Positions 10,365 through 21,954 of a stretch of 64,000 nt of DNA are shown here, in pieces. The position numbers and the translations under genes are program-made. The notes under the pieces are model-generated. The model ran no database searches. It was not told the origin of the DNA and saw nothing but the letters and a program-made list of their open reading frames with translations. The first letter of the stretch is position 1, and every line of letters starts with the position of its first letter. Origin of the DNA: Allantophomopsis cytisporea (lineage: Eukaryota; Ascomycota; Leotiomycetes; Phacidiales; Phacidiaceae); contig CP103029.1 of the NCBI GenBank assembly GCA_024752435.1, forward strand, positions 1,426,001-1,490,000, given 5' to 3'.

Positions 10365-13306
10365 CTACCAAGTAGCATCCAGCGCCCCAGCCCAACTCTC
10401 CCCTACAGGTCTGAAGATTCTAACCTCTCCCTTCACCAACTTCGAAAAATCAAACGTGGTATCCATGACAATCTTCTTTCCCCCAGTATTCTGATGCAAC
10501 GCATCCAGGACGCCATCAGGGCGTACGCCAGTAACGACAGCAGTATGGTCAGGCAGTCCACAGTACCCTTTCCCACCGCCAGGGAAATGGAACTCACAAG
10601 ACAAGAATTGGATCGTGTCGCCCCTCGCAACCAGCGAGGCAGGTATACCGCCAGCAGGCGAAGGCGGTAGCGGTGGTCGAAACTCGTACACAAGCGCGCC
10701 GTGCACGAGTGACTGCGACGACATGCACGGCTCAATACCCTGCGCCTTACACTCCTTCCCAACAGCAATCAACGCATCATTACTTAGCGTCCAGCACTCA
10801 CCATTGCCAACCTTCGTCCCGCGTCTACTCTCTGCCCACCTTGCAACTCGGTCTCCGTATCGCTCCCGATACATTTCCAGCTCGGTATCGCTGAGCATGC
10901 GGGGTTCAGGCATGTACTTGCTGTCTCCCTGGGCACTGCGGAGCGGATCTGCCGGATCCCAGGATACTTTTATCTTGAGGATCGAGAGGCCATTGCATCG
11001 CATGGCTATAAAGAGTGTGCGTGTCTCACGACCTGCGGAGGTTGAGTAAGATGTTGACATGCTCCATCCTGCCAGGTTGCCTACTGAGCGCTTGAGTCCT
11101 TCTGGGGGAAAGGCAGGTGGGGACTGGGCATACCAGCCCGAACTGAGATCGAGGTCCGGTTGTGGTTGTGATTTCGCGCTTGTATTTGTGGGTTGAGGGC
11201 TGGATGTGGGTGGGGATGTCTGAGTTGTTAGCTGTGTCACTTCTAAATTTCAGAGAAATATGAAGCTGTGCTAGCAATTAAAGACTTATGAAGGTTGTAC
11301 ATGTAGATCATTTGGTTTGCTAGGATTCTATGCCACTGCAAAAAATTTGCCGTGACAAGCAAAATGCAGCTGTCAACATATTTAGAAAAACACCTTATGA
11401 GAGGCATCGGAAAAAGATTGACTGTGAGTTGCATACAGTTCAATGCACTTAATGTGCTCGACTGAGCACAGAATTTGCAGCCGTGTAGAATAGTTTAAGT
11501 CAAGTCAAGGAAACACTGAACATATACCAAATCAAATACCCAAGCGCTTAATTACTAAACCTCTATGTAGAAGACCATTTCAAACACTACAGCTCAGAAA
11601 CGCAGTGATTGTATGAAATTCGATCCTAACTTACACCAAATCTTGGCTTGCTTGCCAGCGGAACCGGAGGTCTACTAGCCAAAGGGACTGGCGGTGGTGT
11701 TCCATTTCCTGCCGTCGTAATAGGTGTTCCAGTGGCACCTGTTTTCTCAGTGACAAACTGGCTGAACCTCTCCAAGTTACGCTGCCATTGATATTTTTCG
11801 GGTTCTTCATTATGACCATCAAAGTATAAAAGGGTTGGGTAGCTCACAATACTGAAGCGATGACCCAGAGCCTTTTCTTGATTCGCATCGACCTTAGCAA
11901 TGGTGATTCTTTCGTTCTTAAAAGTCTGTGCAAGTTCTTCCCAGGCTGGAATGATTTCTTTACAGTACTTGCAATAAGGTGCATAGAATTCGACGAAGGC
12001 AGGAGTTCCAGACTGCATGACTACACGGTCAAAGTTGGAAGGATTGAGCTCCACAACAGCCGAGCCAGCTTGCTTTTTCGCAGGTGGCGGTGGAGCTGGT
12101 CCTTTCTTCCCAAAGCTAGCTTGTTCTTGGGCTGCAGCCCCTGGAATTGCGTATCCTGCTTTGCTTGCGAATCCTCCGATCTTGTTTCCAATTCCATACT
12201 TCTGATTCATTTCGTTTCCGGTCTTCACTCCGCTAGCTACCTGTTCTCCATGGCGTTCACGGAAGTTGTTCGCTGTGGACACTGCCGTTCGAGCATCTGA
12301 CAAAGAAACAGATGAGGGGTCTTTCTTGAAGGACTGAGCAGTACGGATAGCTGCTTGTTTTTCGGCAAAAGACGTGCCTTGAGTGGGAGGTGACTTGGGT
12401 GAAGATACACCTGGTGAGGGTGTGTTCATTCGCGAAAATCGGGATTGTAACTCGCTAAGTTGTGAGCCGCTTGATGGTGGAGGGGCAACAGATGATGTCG
12501 ATGAACTTGTGCGAGACGGTGTTGGCGGAGGAGCTGGCTTGCTACCAATTCCAAAGCCTGGGACAGACACACCCGCAGCGCCAAGTCTCGATGATGACCC
12601 CTGATTTAGATATCCCTTATGCGCTGGAGGTTCCTCTACGGTGGCTGTGTATGTTGGTGGCGGGTCTGGACTATACATATCCGGGTTCGAATTCTGTCTT
12701 GGAGGAAGTCGAGGAGGTAGAGAGGGACCTGCACCTGGTAAAGGCGGCTTTGCTTTCTTTGCTGGAAGCGGTGGCGGTGGTCGCTTACCATTTGCACCGT
12801 CAACTCTGCCAGGAGGTGGTGGAAGATGATCTGTTCGGAGACCAGTGGTATCTGTCCTCCAGGTCGCCGGCGGCGGTGCTTGTGCTGCTAGTTCTTCCTC
12901 CTCTAACCGTCTGGCCTCTTCTAATTCTGCCTCCTTCTGTGCACGAATCTCCGCTGCCGTCAGAGGTCTTCCAAGCCCACTTCTATCCGGTGTAAGAGTA
13001 TTCGGTGCAGCTGCAGCGCCATGATAGTTGATATGCTTGGGAGGCGGTGCAAAAGACGCGGGGTCCTTCAAGGATGATATTGGACGCGCAACATGCTCTC
13101 GAGCTGCTTCGTCGGCTTCTTTTGATTTACCCTTTCCCATCCAACCTGCCTGGGGCGATTCGTAAGCCTAGCGAATATGAATTTCGTGGTGACGATTGAG
13201 TAAGACTTACCACTTGGTCGATTCCTTTGAAATCACCACGCCAACTCTCCTTAGACTTGCCATCTTTTCCCTTAGGATGCCATCCACCTTTCATAATCCC
13301 CGACAT
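10365..13306 (-). CDS. AIM3: AIM3-type actin-patch protein with embedded thioredoxin domain
   Basis: Exon 1 is 13306-13211, exon 2 is 13149-11635, and exon 3 runs from about 11231 or 11219 to 10365; about 821-825 residues. The N-terminus (MSGIMKGGWHPKGKDGKSKES) and the proline-rich middle match fungal Altered Inheritance of Mitochondria protein 3, related to yeast Aim3, a cortical actin-patch protein reported to inhibit actin barbed-end growth. Exon 3 resembles the C-terminal domain shared by Aim3 and Bbc1, said to have a cysteine-proteinase-like fold: GECWTLSNDAL supplies a Cys and DHTAVVTG a His. Unusually, residues about 397-505 form a complete PDI-type thioredoxin domain placed in the polyproline hinge (separate entry). 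Intron 1 is 61 bases. Intron 2, about 400 bases, is long for this window and its acceptor uncertain; if retained, translation stops three codons after the donor. Confidence 0.8.
11734..12057 (-). other. thioredoxin/PDI-like domain inside AIM3
   Basis: Reading without interruption in the AIM3 frame, this segment encodes VVELNPSNFD followed by FVEFYAPYCKYCKE, AKVDANQEKALG, SYPTLLYFDG and FVTEKTG. This is the order of the a-type thioredoxin fold of fungal PDI-related proteins of the ERp38/TigA group, whose first domain starts after the signal peptide with a very similar SAV(V/I)(E/D)L-P-NFD stretch. Active-site cysteines are at about residues 425 and 428 (CKYC instead of the usual CGHC, with Tyr in place of the preceding Trp), and the conserved cis-proline is at about 470. 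It is bordered by AIM3-type proline segments: GPAPPPPAKK before and TPPPVPLASRPPVPLASKP after. There is no signal peptide, so it would act in the cytosol. Confidence 0.85.
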
Positions 13307-13721
13307 CTTGGAAATGTGTTGTTGTTTGAATGGTAAGGTAAACAGACGATAATGACCGATGTGACGTTCACGTTCACCGATAGCAAAGGCGGCCGCAGTC
13401 CTCCCGTGGCGATTTTTGGTGGGGGTGCCGAGCCTAAGTAGGATAGTTCCCGGGGATCCGCTCCAAACATGTACCTTATTGATAGCTCCCTAACTTGAGT
13501 CAAGTGAAGGACAAAATATTTACATAAATTTAGACGAATATGAGGCTGCCACAGATGAAGGCTATAAAAGATACATTCAGGTTGAATATTCTTGGATTTG
13601 GGTACAATATGGTCATGTTCTGCAGTGGAGTTTCCAATGACTCGGTTCTCATTGTCCTGTACGAGCAGTAGCGCTTGCTGAGCATCACCAAAGCATAACA
13701 GGAGCAAGGCCGACAAGAAGC
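13307..13721. other. AIM3 promoter region
   Basis: About 415 bases between the AIM3 start and the stop of the cupin gene, both on the minus strand. A minus-strand frame of 144 codons covers it and part of the AIM3 start but has no family resemblance and includes the cupin last exon in another frame, so it is not called. Confidence 0.5.
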
Positions 13722-14254
13722 TCATTCTCGCACCGGCAGAGTCGCATATCGACTCATTATATCAATATAATCCTCCTTACTAACGGGACCCTCTTCGAAA
13801 GCTTTCTTCAACAATCGGAAATAGCCTAATGAATCAGCACCTTTGTTGCCAAGCACAAACAGAAGTCCAATCATATAGACTCACCAATATAAAAGCTAGG
13901 CGTAAGAGTACAAAACATCTCGGCCTCCTCATCACTTGCGTTACCAAAAGTGTGGTGTGAGCGTGGAGGGACAACTACATAATCGCCCACCTGCGCGTCC
14001 GTATGGTCTTTGTCAGTTGAGAATCGCACAGTTCCCTTGGTGACCAAGAAGGTCTCGTCGTGCATTTCGTGCCAATGCTGAGGGGGCCCTGCTGTATTTG
14101 GGGGAATAGTAATTGTGACGGCAGCGATGCGATTATCTATGCCATTCGTTGTGCCATCTTCTTGTATGCGGAGAGTCAATGGCCCAACCTTGAGTACTTC
14201 GCCCTCGCTCGGTCGGATGAGTCTGATGGAAGTTTGGGACATGATATCCGACAT
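13722..14254 (-). CDS. small single-domain cupin protein
   Basis: Two exons: 14254-13885 and 13825-13722, joined after one base of a codon, 157 residues. The cupin fold is clear: motif 1 is PPQHWHEMHDETFLVTKG, with the metal-ligand His, His and Glu pattern, and motif 2 is GDYVVVPPRSHHTFGN, with Pro and the final His. A tail YFRLLKKAFEEGP follows, as often seen in fungal cupin-2 proteins. Such proteins bind a metal and may be dioxygenases, isomerases or simple binders; the substrate is not evident. No signal peptide. The start at 14254 is used; a second ATG four codons later is equally possible. The intron is 59 bases with a GTGAGT donor. Confidence 0.88.
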
Positions 14255-16321
14255 TTTGATAGCTGTGAAAGTATGAAGACTATGAAGATATCTGGAATGT
14301 ATCAGGAAATATTAATATCTAAAATATCTTACCTAGGGTCGTTGCGGACATTGGTCTAGGGAAAGTGTAAAGTCCGACGGAATATGTAAGCTAGATGATG
14401 TCGGTGCAAGTTTCCTACCTAAGCAAAGGTTTTTGGGCATGACTTCCACGTGCGTCTGATATGTCAAATACCCCACACTTTCACCACAAGCCAATCTTGA
14501 TTTTCAACTGCATCATTATCAAGATATAGATGTCTCCTTGCAGATGAGCTCCAGGATATAAATATCTGGCAAGATCTAAATCGCCATTACTATAAAGCTT
14601 TATATAAAACCCCCTTGCTATCTACTTTAGCAAGACCATCATAATTACCTTGGCTCTGGCTTCGAAAGACCTACTTAGATAGAATCTCTTCTGATTACAA
14701 GTTCATGCACTTCATCATCGAGGTTCTTCTTAAAATCCAACGAAGATAGCGCCAGAGCTATTAATTCTCTAGTACCTCGAATACTTACACACAGAGATTA
14801 GTCGCGACCAACGATGGAGGCAATTGATTCCCAGATGTAAGCCAACAGCTCTTCTAGACCAACCCAGAACAACTGACGGATAACGGAAAGATTGTAAAGA
14901 TAACTGCGATACTGACGAAAGTTTTGGCGGTGTCATTACTATCTTGTGTTCCACATGCCTCCTACCCGCAGTTAGTAGATATATCGTTGTTGTTTTGCAT
15001 TAGATACATTGTAGAGAGCCTTTTTATTTTAGAGAAGCAGTCAATGTATATACTGGATAATAAGATCTTACTACATAGCAATTAGTGGTCTTTGTAGAAG
15101 ATAAGCATCTTGTTGATGAAGTGGTTTGGCCTCGACGATTAAAGACTATTAGGCAAGATATCTACCAACTGATTCCAGATATTTACATCCATTTTCCCGG
15201 AGTTATTGCATAATGTTACCTTTTTCAACGTATTTCGCTTCATAAGACTGATTGCCTAACATATAAAGTAGTAATCAAAGAGCCATGTACCTGCATTTGA
15301 GGGGAGACTACGACTCAGCACACTTATAGAAACCAATAAGCAAGTGAGCATGGCATACGTATCATAGCAATAGATATCAATGAGTTGAAGCATATCGATC
15401 AGCACATTCTCATACATTGGAATCTTGCTCAACGATTCGAAACTATCGGGATAAGATGTTGGTTACTCTGTCTAGCAAATATATCTGCAGGTACGACATC
15501 GTGGGCTGCAATCAGTTGGTCAGTTGTTATCGCTGCCACTCTCGTTATCATTCCAATCCACTACCGTTCTCTAGCTCAGGTGTGGTTACAAATTGGTAAT
15601 CGACATTAGTGCAAGTTCGTTCCCTAAAACATTCCACAAAGAACAAGAGGCGCCGGATTCGTTGTTCTTACTCTATCATTATTGCAGTTATTGATTGATA
15701 GGAGCCGTCCGGATACGAAATCGTCAGCTCACATGTACGGATCTTACTTTGACGCGACCGGACTCCGAAGACCTACACCAAGAGCAAAGAAGCTGTGAAT
15801 GGAATTCCTGTTTCAATCTAAGTACCATAACGTCTGTGAGCTATGTTATGTCTGGACTACAATCAAGGGCAAAGAACACTTCCCACTACCCAGCTTGCTA
15901 GTTCAGCTTACAACAATAGCACAACAAATGCACCCTTAGCAATGACTTAAGCAAATGCGGGTCAAAAGTAACAAGAAATAAAACGTCTGATATATTGTAT
16001 GAAGCTATGCTATACTCCAAGGTCATGATCATCATCCCCATCCCCAACCAACAGCATCCAGCGTTCTCCTCAACACCACGAATTGTAAAGTATCCGCCAG
16101 CCTCCAACGCACACGCACCAAACCAACGACAAACGAAAGAAAAGAGCCGAGTAAGCAGAGATGAACAAGAAAGAAAATGGCCTCTTTCCCAAATACGCCG
16201 TCTCCTTCCCGCTAAATCACAAAATCCCATCGCAAGTTTTTTTTATTCACCCTGTAGCACATCTGTACACACGTCCACATCGTAGTTTTGGTAGAGAAAA
16301 TGAGATGAGCTCCAATATTGA
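14255..16321. other. long AT-rich intergenic region, no gene seen
   Basis: About 2.1 kb between the cupin start and the SSH4-like stop. It is AT-rich, particularly 14,450-15,900, with many in-frame stops in all frames and only short reading frames. A CACGTG lies at about 14,449. No transposon protein, terminal repeat or target-site duplication was recognised, although the composition would suit an old degraded repeat. Confidence 0.45.
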
Positions 16322-17960
16322 TTAGCTGGAGCTGGAGTTGCTCCTGCGTCTGCGCTCTCGTCTGCGATCGCCAGCCAGGACATCGCTGTAACTAGGAATA
16401 GGCGGCGGCGTGCTCTTTCGTCGGATCATGGGTGTGCGTTCGCTATCTTCGCTGTCTTCACTGTTCCTTCGGCTTCCGGCTTCGCTGGGCAAAGGGCTGG
16501 GTAAAGGGCTAGTATATTCAGGTGGTGGACGGTCATGGTCCACACTGAGGCCAACGTTGGAGTCGTTTCTTTGAGTGGTGCTACTGGGTCCCTCACCTAT
16601 GTCCTCTTGGTCGTGGGAGGAGATGTGTGCCAAATGTGCGAGAGATATGTCAGTTGGTGAGCGGACAGGTCCAGGACTCGTTGGTGGGTGTCCTCGAATA
16701 TTTCCGCTTCGGGAACGCCCGTGACGCACATCCGGTGGAAACATGTTGTGGCTACTTGGAGCGCCTTCTCTTCCTGCTTCCAACAAAATGCTTCCTTGTT
16801 CACTGCCGTATGGTGGAGGTGGTGCAAGACTTCCTGTCATTGGTGCTAGTCCCCATTTCTTGACATTGGCTTCGATGAAGACAAATCCTGATTGTCCGAA
16901 ATTGACGTGAACTGTACATGGTCCGTTGGCACCCACTGCCGGGAAAAGGTTTTGTGATTTTAACCCGTGCGCTACATCTTCAAGTTTCTTGCCGTTGCGT
17001 GTAAAGAAGACAGTTCCAGTTCGAGGACGGTATCCGACGCCCACCACATCGCCTTGAACAAATGCAGGACCATATGGAGATGGGTTGAAAGGTTGGTTGA
17101 ATCTTCGGTTACCAGTTGATGTGTACGCAACAGAATGTTTATGCCATCCTTCAAATCATTAGTAATTTGCCCCGCACATTTGAGATGAATCCACTCATAC
17201 CTGGTAATCTAAATAGCGGGTAAGGCTTAGTAGCCATTCCAATACTAAGCAAGGTGTTCTCTGGTTTATCGTAGATCTTGGACTCCCAATAATAAACTTC
17301 GTTCTGCTTCGGCACAGGCAAGTTGCTCATCACAGTGCACTCAGAATCAAAGAATTCGATTTCCGTTCTGGCTTCAACAAAGCAATTTGCAATTTCGAGT
17401 TCCGGCTCAAATTCCCATGCTGAGACACCTTTTTCTTGAATTGCGAGATACTGTGACAGCGAAATATCGGTCGGTAAAGAATCGGGTGGGTTGGCTTGGA
17501 TAAAAGCTGTAGATAAGATATCAGCATTCAAGACTCTCAAGTTGTAGAGCCCAAAGTTGCTTGCAAACGTACCTTTTGCTCTCAGATATTCTGTCCTTTG
17601 GAGATCGTCCATCACCTCTAAGGCCTCGGCCTCCTCCCTTGCGTAGGCCTGTTCATCGTCGTACTCTCCAGGTCTACCAATGCGATCCAATATAATGCGT
17701 CCGCTGCTCGTGTATCTGAAGAAATAGACGATAATGAATATGAGAGCCACCAATATTGCTGATCCGAATGAGGACAGTAAACCAATCACCACCCCATTAA
17801 TGGTCGAACGATCGCTTTCACTCAGCACTTCGTACGTCGGCCTCTGAACCAGAAGTGAATCGACATTCGCAGCAGCGACATTGGTGGCCGCTGCTTGAAT
17901 AGTTGATGTCGCCAGCGTTGTTCTGGTGATCTCGCCGATCAAGTCCTGCGCCCTCTCCAT
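16322..17960 (-). CDS. SSH4: SPRY-domain Rsp5 ubiquitin-ligase adaptor, Ssh4/Ear1-like
   Basis: Two exons: 17960-17201 and 17148-16322, joined after one base, 528 residues. A single membrane helix lies at about residues 53-86 (VVIGLLSSFGSAILVALIFIIVYFF region), followed by a SPRY domain at about 185-345 containing YYWESKIYDKPENTLLSIGMATKPYP and, across the intron, GWHKHSVAYTSTGNRRFNQPF. The tail holds two PPxY motifs, PPPPY at about 363-367 and PPPEY at about 461-465, which bind WW domains of the Rsp5/Nedd4 ligase. Yeast Ssh4 and Ear1 have the same order and direct cargo sorting at endosomes and vacuoles. The C-terminus is Ser/Arg-rich. All hallmarks are present, so the assignment is strong. 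Confidence 0.9.
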
Positions 17961-19618
17961 GGTGGCGGGCGTAGATATGACTGCCTCGCTCGCTCAATCG
18001 CCTCAATACGTCACTTAATCAGTCGACCTTCTCGATAAACCCGATATATTTACAGAGCACGCAGACTCGACCAGCGAGGACGAGCTTGTCTTATGCGAAG
18101 GATCGAACCGTACGATTAAGTTTATTTGAATATTTTGTTCGTGGTTGCGAGTGACAACGAGGTCTCGATGATGTGGAATGTTCGGATGCAGGTGAGAGGT
18201 GGAGGTGTGTTGGACGACGCATCCAGGCGTGGCCGCTAAGTGGTTAGGAAGGGCGATTATGATAGGCAGTGCCGATATAGCCTGGTTGTTCTTGGGTACG
18301 GAGTACCACTGGCGTTTTCTTGGTGCGCTGACACTGACTGCCCAAGCAACGTAATACCTTATTTAATCCGCCTTTCTCTGTGAGACAGGTTGCGACAACA
18401 ACTCGATCGACAGATGTAATAATTTAAGGAACGACCTCGAGCCGATCCAAAAGAAAAAAGGCAACAGTTGTAGCGCTTATTCAAAATAAAGAGGAGTGAA
18501 ATGAAAAGAATCTAGAGGGAGAAGGTAAAGGAAAAGAGGGGAAATAGGTATGCAGGAAAATGGAGCCAGAGAAAAAGAATTGGGAGAAAAAGAAAAAAAA
18601 ACAGGGCTGAAAATCCACGCTTTCAGTTCAATGAGCGTGCATAAAGATGCAGATAGTAACGACAATGATGATAATAATGACAACAATAATAATGAAAGAT
18701 AATGAATGAATGTCGGTCAGAAACAGAATGTGGTCAGAATTGAAATGCGACCCAGAAGAAGTCACATACAATCAAATCATAAAGTAGATAATATGGGCAC
18801 TTGACAGGCATATGTACTCTCAACACTGCATCAGGTATCTACGGAGATCTAATACACTTCTCCGTCAAGTACGACGACGATTGAATCAATGCACGCATAG
18901 CACAGGATCGTCGAGACTCACACTTGATCAATCGCCCACACAGAGTTCAAGTCGCTCCGGACTGCTCTTCATAGCGAGGGGCTTAGATCACGCAGGTTTC
19001 CAAGCACAGAGCCAGCGAGAAAGCGAGTTGTATCAGGACTGTCACGAAACTGCCTGTCTCAGCCGCAAAAGTTGAGCGAGTTTTGTTCAACACTTTCAAC
19101 ATGTAGTGAGTAGCAGTAGTAATAATGATGGACTCTGCCATGTGCTGTAATCAAAAGCATCATGGACCTAAGGAAACAAAACGGCCTTTAATCTACTGGG
19201 CATCTTTCTTATAATGCACTAGTTAGTGACTGCTTTATTATTGATCCCTTAGAAGTGTCTGCTCGTGACGCCGTCTCGTGGGACCAAGGCCCTGGTTTCA
19301 CTCTCCGACACCCTTGCTTGAGCGCTTGTACAAACAAAATAGGCGCCAATGGCTCTGCAATTTCCTATATTTATCTCTGCGTTAGGGTCTCCGATATTAG
19401 ATCTGAGAAAGCCATTGGACCTAAACATTTGGGTATCCATATCCATAGATGCTCAGATTGTCGCCGTTCCCTGTGTAGATGATAGTGGTTTTGTTCTCCG
19501 ACATAATCACACGAGCTTTCAACCGTACATGCATACATAGACACACAGTCGACGGAACATTCACTCAAGACTATTCACGTTTCAGCTCCACATTCCATGA
19601 GTCTTGAGGATCGAAACT
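17961..19618. other. intergenic region, SSH4 promoter and methyltransferase 3' side
   Basis: About 1.66 kb without a supported gene. 18,470-18,720 is a purine-rich stretch with AAT/AAC-rich low-complexity sequence (a short AATAATG-like run near 18,665-18,700). A CRE-like ACGTCA is near 18,007, just upstream of the SSH4-like start. The remainder contains only short unrelated reading frames. Confidence 0.45.
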
Positions 19619-21016
19619 TTATGTTTTTCTTGCTACCCAATGACTCGCCCTGTATGCATTGTGCAGCATGCTTTGGGAGTCTTGAATGTACGGGGCATCA
19701 ATACAACCCGACTCACGCTTTTCAATGACAAAGCCAAACTTTTCTACGAGCTGTACAACCTCATCGTCAGTTAATTCAAAGCTTCCAGGATCTGCTATTC
19801 CTAAGTTATCTTGTTAGCGAAGCTGCAGTAAAAACTGATATAAAACTCAACTTACCCTTTTCTTCCACGTGGGACGCACCATTGTTGTCTCCATCTGACT
19901 GTCCATGACTTCCGGGGGCATTGTTTTCGAAATGCCACAGGAGTGGGCCAAAATTGGTCCAGATGCCTCCTGGAGCCAAGCAGTGTCTGATGGTTTCTAT
20001 GTAACGAATGAAGTTGGGTGCAGTGTCTAGGAAGAAGACCGTTGCAACAGCATCGTATAAACCTTCGTGCTCTTCATCGCTATACAAACACAAAAAGTCC
20101 GAGGCACTCATGCTCATTTCGCCCCACTTGGTTTCTAGCATTTCAGTAGCTGGATGGACATCGGGAATCTGCACAGCTTTGAGGTGGTTTTCTCTATTCT
20201 TGTGATTGGAGAAACTATGGACCCATGGATAAAGGGTATGTTCGTTGGCGGCGTTGCAATGATTGAGGATGAAGGAGCTGGTGAGTAGTTGGTGATAACT
20301 GATCTCATTGCCCTCTGTCTCAAAGCCTCGTTGACAAAGCTCGAAACAGAGACGCCCTAAACCAGCTCCAGGGACCAACACCTTCAGTGTCTTCGTTTGA
20401 CGCCCGCTCTCTGCCATCAAATCGGCAATCACAGGATCGTAACACTTGGATCTCTCGGATGCTCCCTCCGCTGACCAATCGCGGTAGAGTTGCCGCAATG
20501 TACTCCTAGCCTTTTCGAGATCACTTGATGTTGCGTACCCTCTGAAATCTTGTGGGTTCTTCTCCCCATCAACAGATTGTAAGGCGTTTGCAGAAAGCCC
20601 AAGAGCTTGAAGGCCAACTTGTAAGATGGCTGAGGCGATCTCTTCATTCTTGTCGATAGCGTCATCTACAGCGTTGAGAGTGTCAAGATATGAAATTGGG
20701 GGTGCGGCAAGAAGTTGCCAATGAGCCTGGGGAAGAGCATAGAAGTTTTGTCTTCGAAGGTGGGTTGTGTTAAAGTGGGCGGTCTTTCCATATTGACTAA
20801 GTATTCAAATCTGAGTAAGAATATATGAAAAAGTTGGGGGCTATCAAATTGAAAGCAATGGCTGCCAAAGAATCAAATTTGGAAAGTTTGACGAGATATC
20901 CAAAAATATGAGTTTGAGACTTACCGGAATGAATCTAAAGCAGCATATATGACTTTCTGTTCATCTTCGCGACTAAACGCTCCATTCTTATCCTCCCAGG
21001 TAGCATCTTCGTTCAT
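19619..21016 (-). CDS. carnosine N-methyltransferase-like protein (N2227 family)
   Basis: Three exons: 21016-20925, 20796-19856 and 19800-19619 (phases 2 and 1), 404 residues. The N-terminal part HFNTTHLRRQNFYALP and LYRDWSAEGASERSKCYDPV are characteristic of the CARNMT1/N2227 family. The SAM-binding motif VPGAGLGRL is at about residues 172-180, followed by FETEGNEISYHQLLTSSF and DAVATVFFLDTAPNFIRYIETI, which frame the substrate site. Animal CARNMT1 makes anserine from carnosine and can methylate histidines in zinc-finger proteins; the fungal substrate is uncertain. The C-terminal exon ends HNAYRASHWVARKT. It is head-to-head with the PAC4 gene. Confidence 0.9.
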
Positions 21017-21419
21017 GTTGATGACTGAAATATCATATGATACCCAAGTCTGAGACCCCTTGACTCAAGAGATGACCTTTAAAATATTGACGTCTCTCTG
21101 ACAGCAGTATTGTTGTTTGTCGTCTCACGTGCGATTCTGGATCAATTGTTTTCGAGAAGGGACTGTCGGGTTTGACCGACGGCACACCTCAGGCATAAAT
21201 TTTATATGCACACGTGAATCTAATAGTCAAGAGCCTTGTAGTTCCTTGGAGACTACATCTTTCTATCAATTTGACCTTGGCGGTAATTTAAGGTAAACCT
21301 TGAGCTTTACAAATTGACAACAAAAGAGGTCTTTGGCTCGTGTTTCTATCACAGTTGAGCAAACCGAGCTTTCCTTGCAAAAGCCTTCGTAACTGAATAT
21401 CAACGGGACATCAAGCACA
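21017..21419. promoter_or_regulatory. divergent promoter with two CACGTG boxes
   Basis: The 403 bases between the start codons of the methyltransferase (-) and PAC4 (+). It contains two perfect palindromic CACGTG hexamers, at 21126-21131 and 21211-21216, the binding core of fungal bHLH factors (Cbf1/Pho4/SREBP type). Two copies 85 bases apart in one short divergent promoter is suggestive, but function is inferred. Confidence 0.5.
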
Positions 21420-21954
21420 ATGGCGCACCATATTCTACAGCAAGATGCATCGTCTGCTCGACCGATTGAACTGTCTTTTCCGATGCCGAAGGCCCCGGAA
21501 ACAAGCATTCATGTCCATCTAACCATAAACACAACATCTCTCCTTCTCTTCCTAGCACCATCTACCAGTGGGGAGACATCAAGCACAGCTTCTATGGGGT
21601 CGTTTGTGTATGCAATTCCAGACGTATGTCTTTCAAGATTTGTTTCTGCAGCAGTCACTGTTTGGTTATTCTTTGCTAATACCTCTACAGAGAACCAATG
21701 CTGGTCAGACTATCTCAACGCCACTATTTGTCCAGGAGTCTACACTGGAGTTCACCACCAGAATGGCCAAGTTACTTGCAAGAAAGTCGGGGAAGCCCAC
21801 CTATGTTGGAAATTCTCTCAGTTTCGCCAGTGCTGGTATGGGTGGTACGGTAGAGGAGGAGATGGAGGGCTTCAAGAAAGTGGTCGAAGTGGTGACGGCT
21901 GAGGTCTCCCGGGGCACTGGGAGCAACCAGGTAAATGGATTTGATAGCTGTTGA
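21420..21954 (+). CDS. proteasome assembly chaperone 4-like protein
   Basis: Two exons: 21420-21623 and 21691-21954, phase 0, 155 residues. ELSFPMPKAPETSIHVHLTINTTSLLLFL, then SMGSFVYAIPDRTN and, in exon 2, TRMAKLLARKSGKPTYVGNSLSFASAGMGGTVEEEMEGF, are the recognisable core of fungal PAC4/Poc4-type chaperones. With their PAC3 partner these small proteins help assemble the alpha ring of the 20S proteasome. The intron is 67 bases (GTATGT...CTACAG). The last 20 residues are less conserved, and a GTAAAT near 21,930 leaves room for another small intron. Confidence 0.82.

Noticed and set aside
14255..16321. Degraded transposon in the AT-rich intergenic region
   Set aside because: Composition is compatible, but no reverse transcriptase, transposase, terminal repeat or target duplication could be seen, so no element is called.
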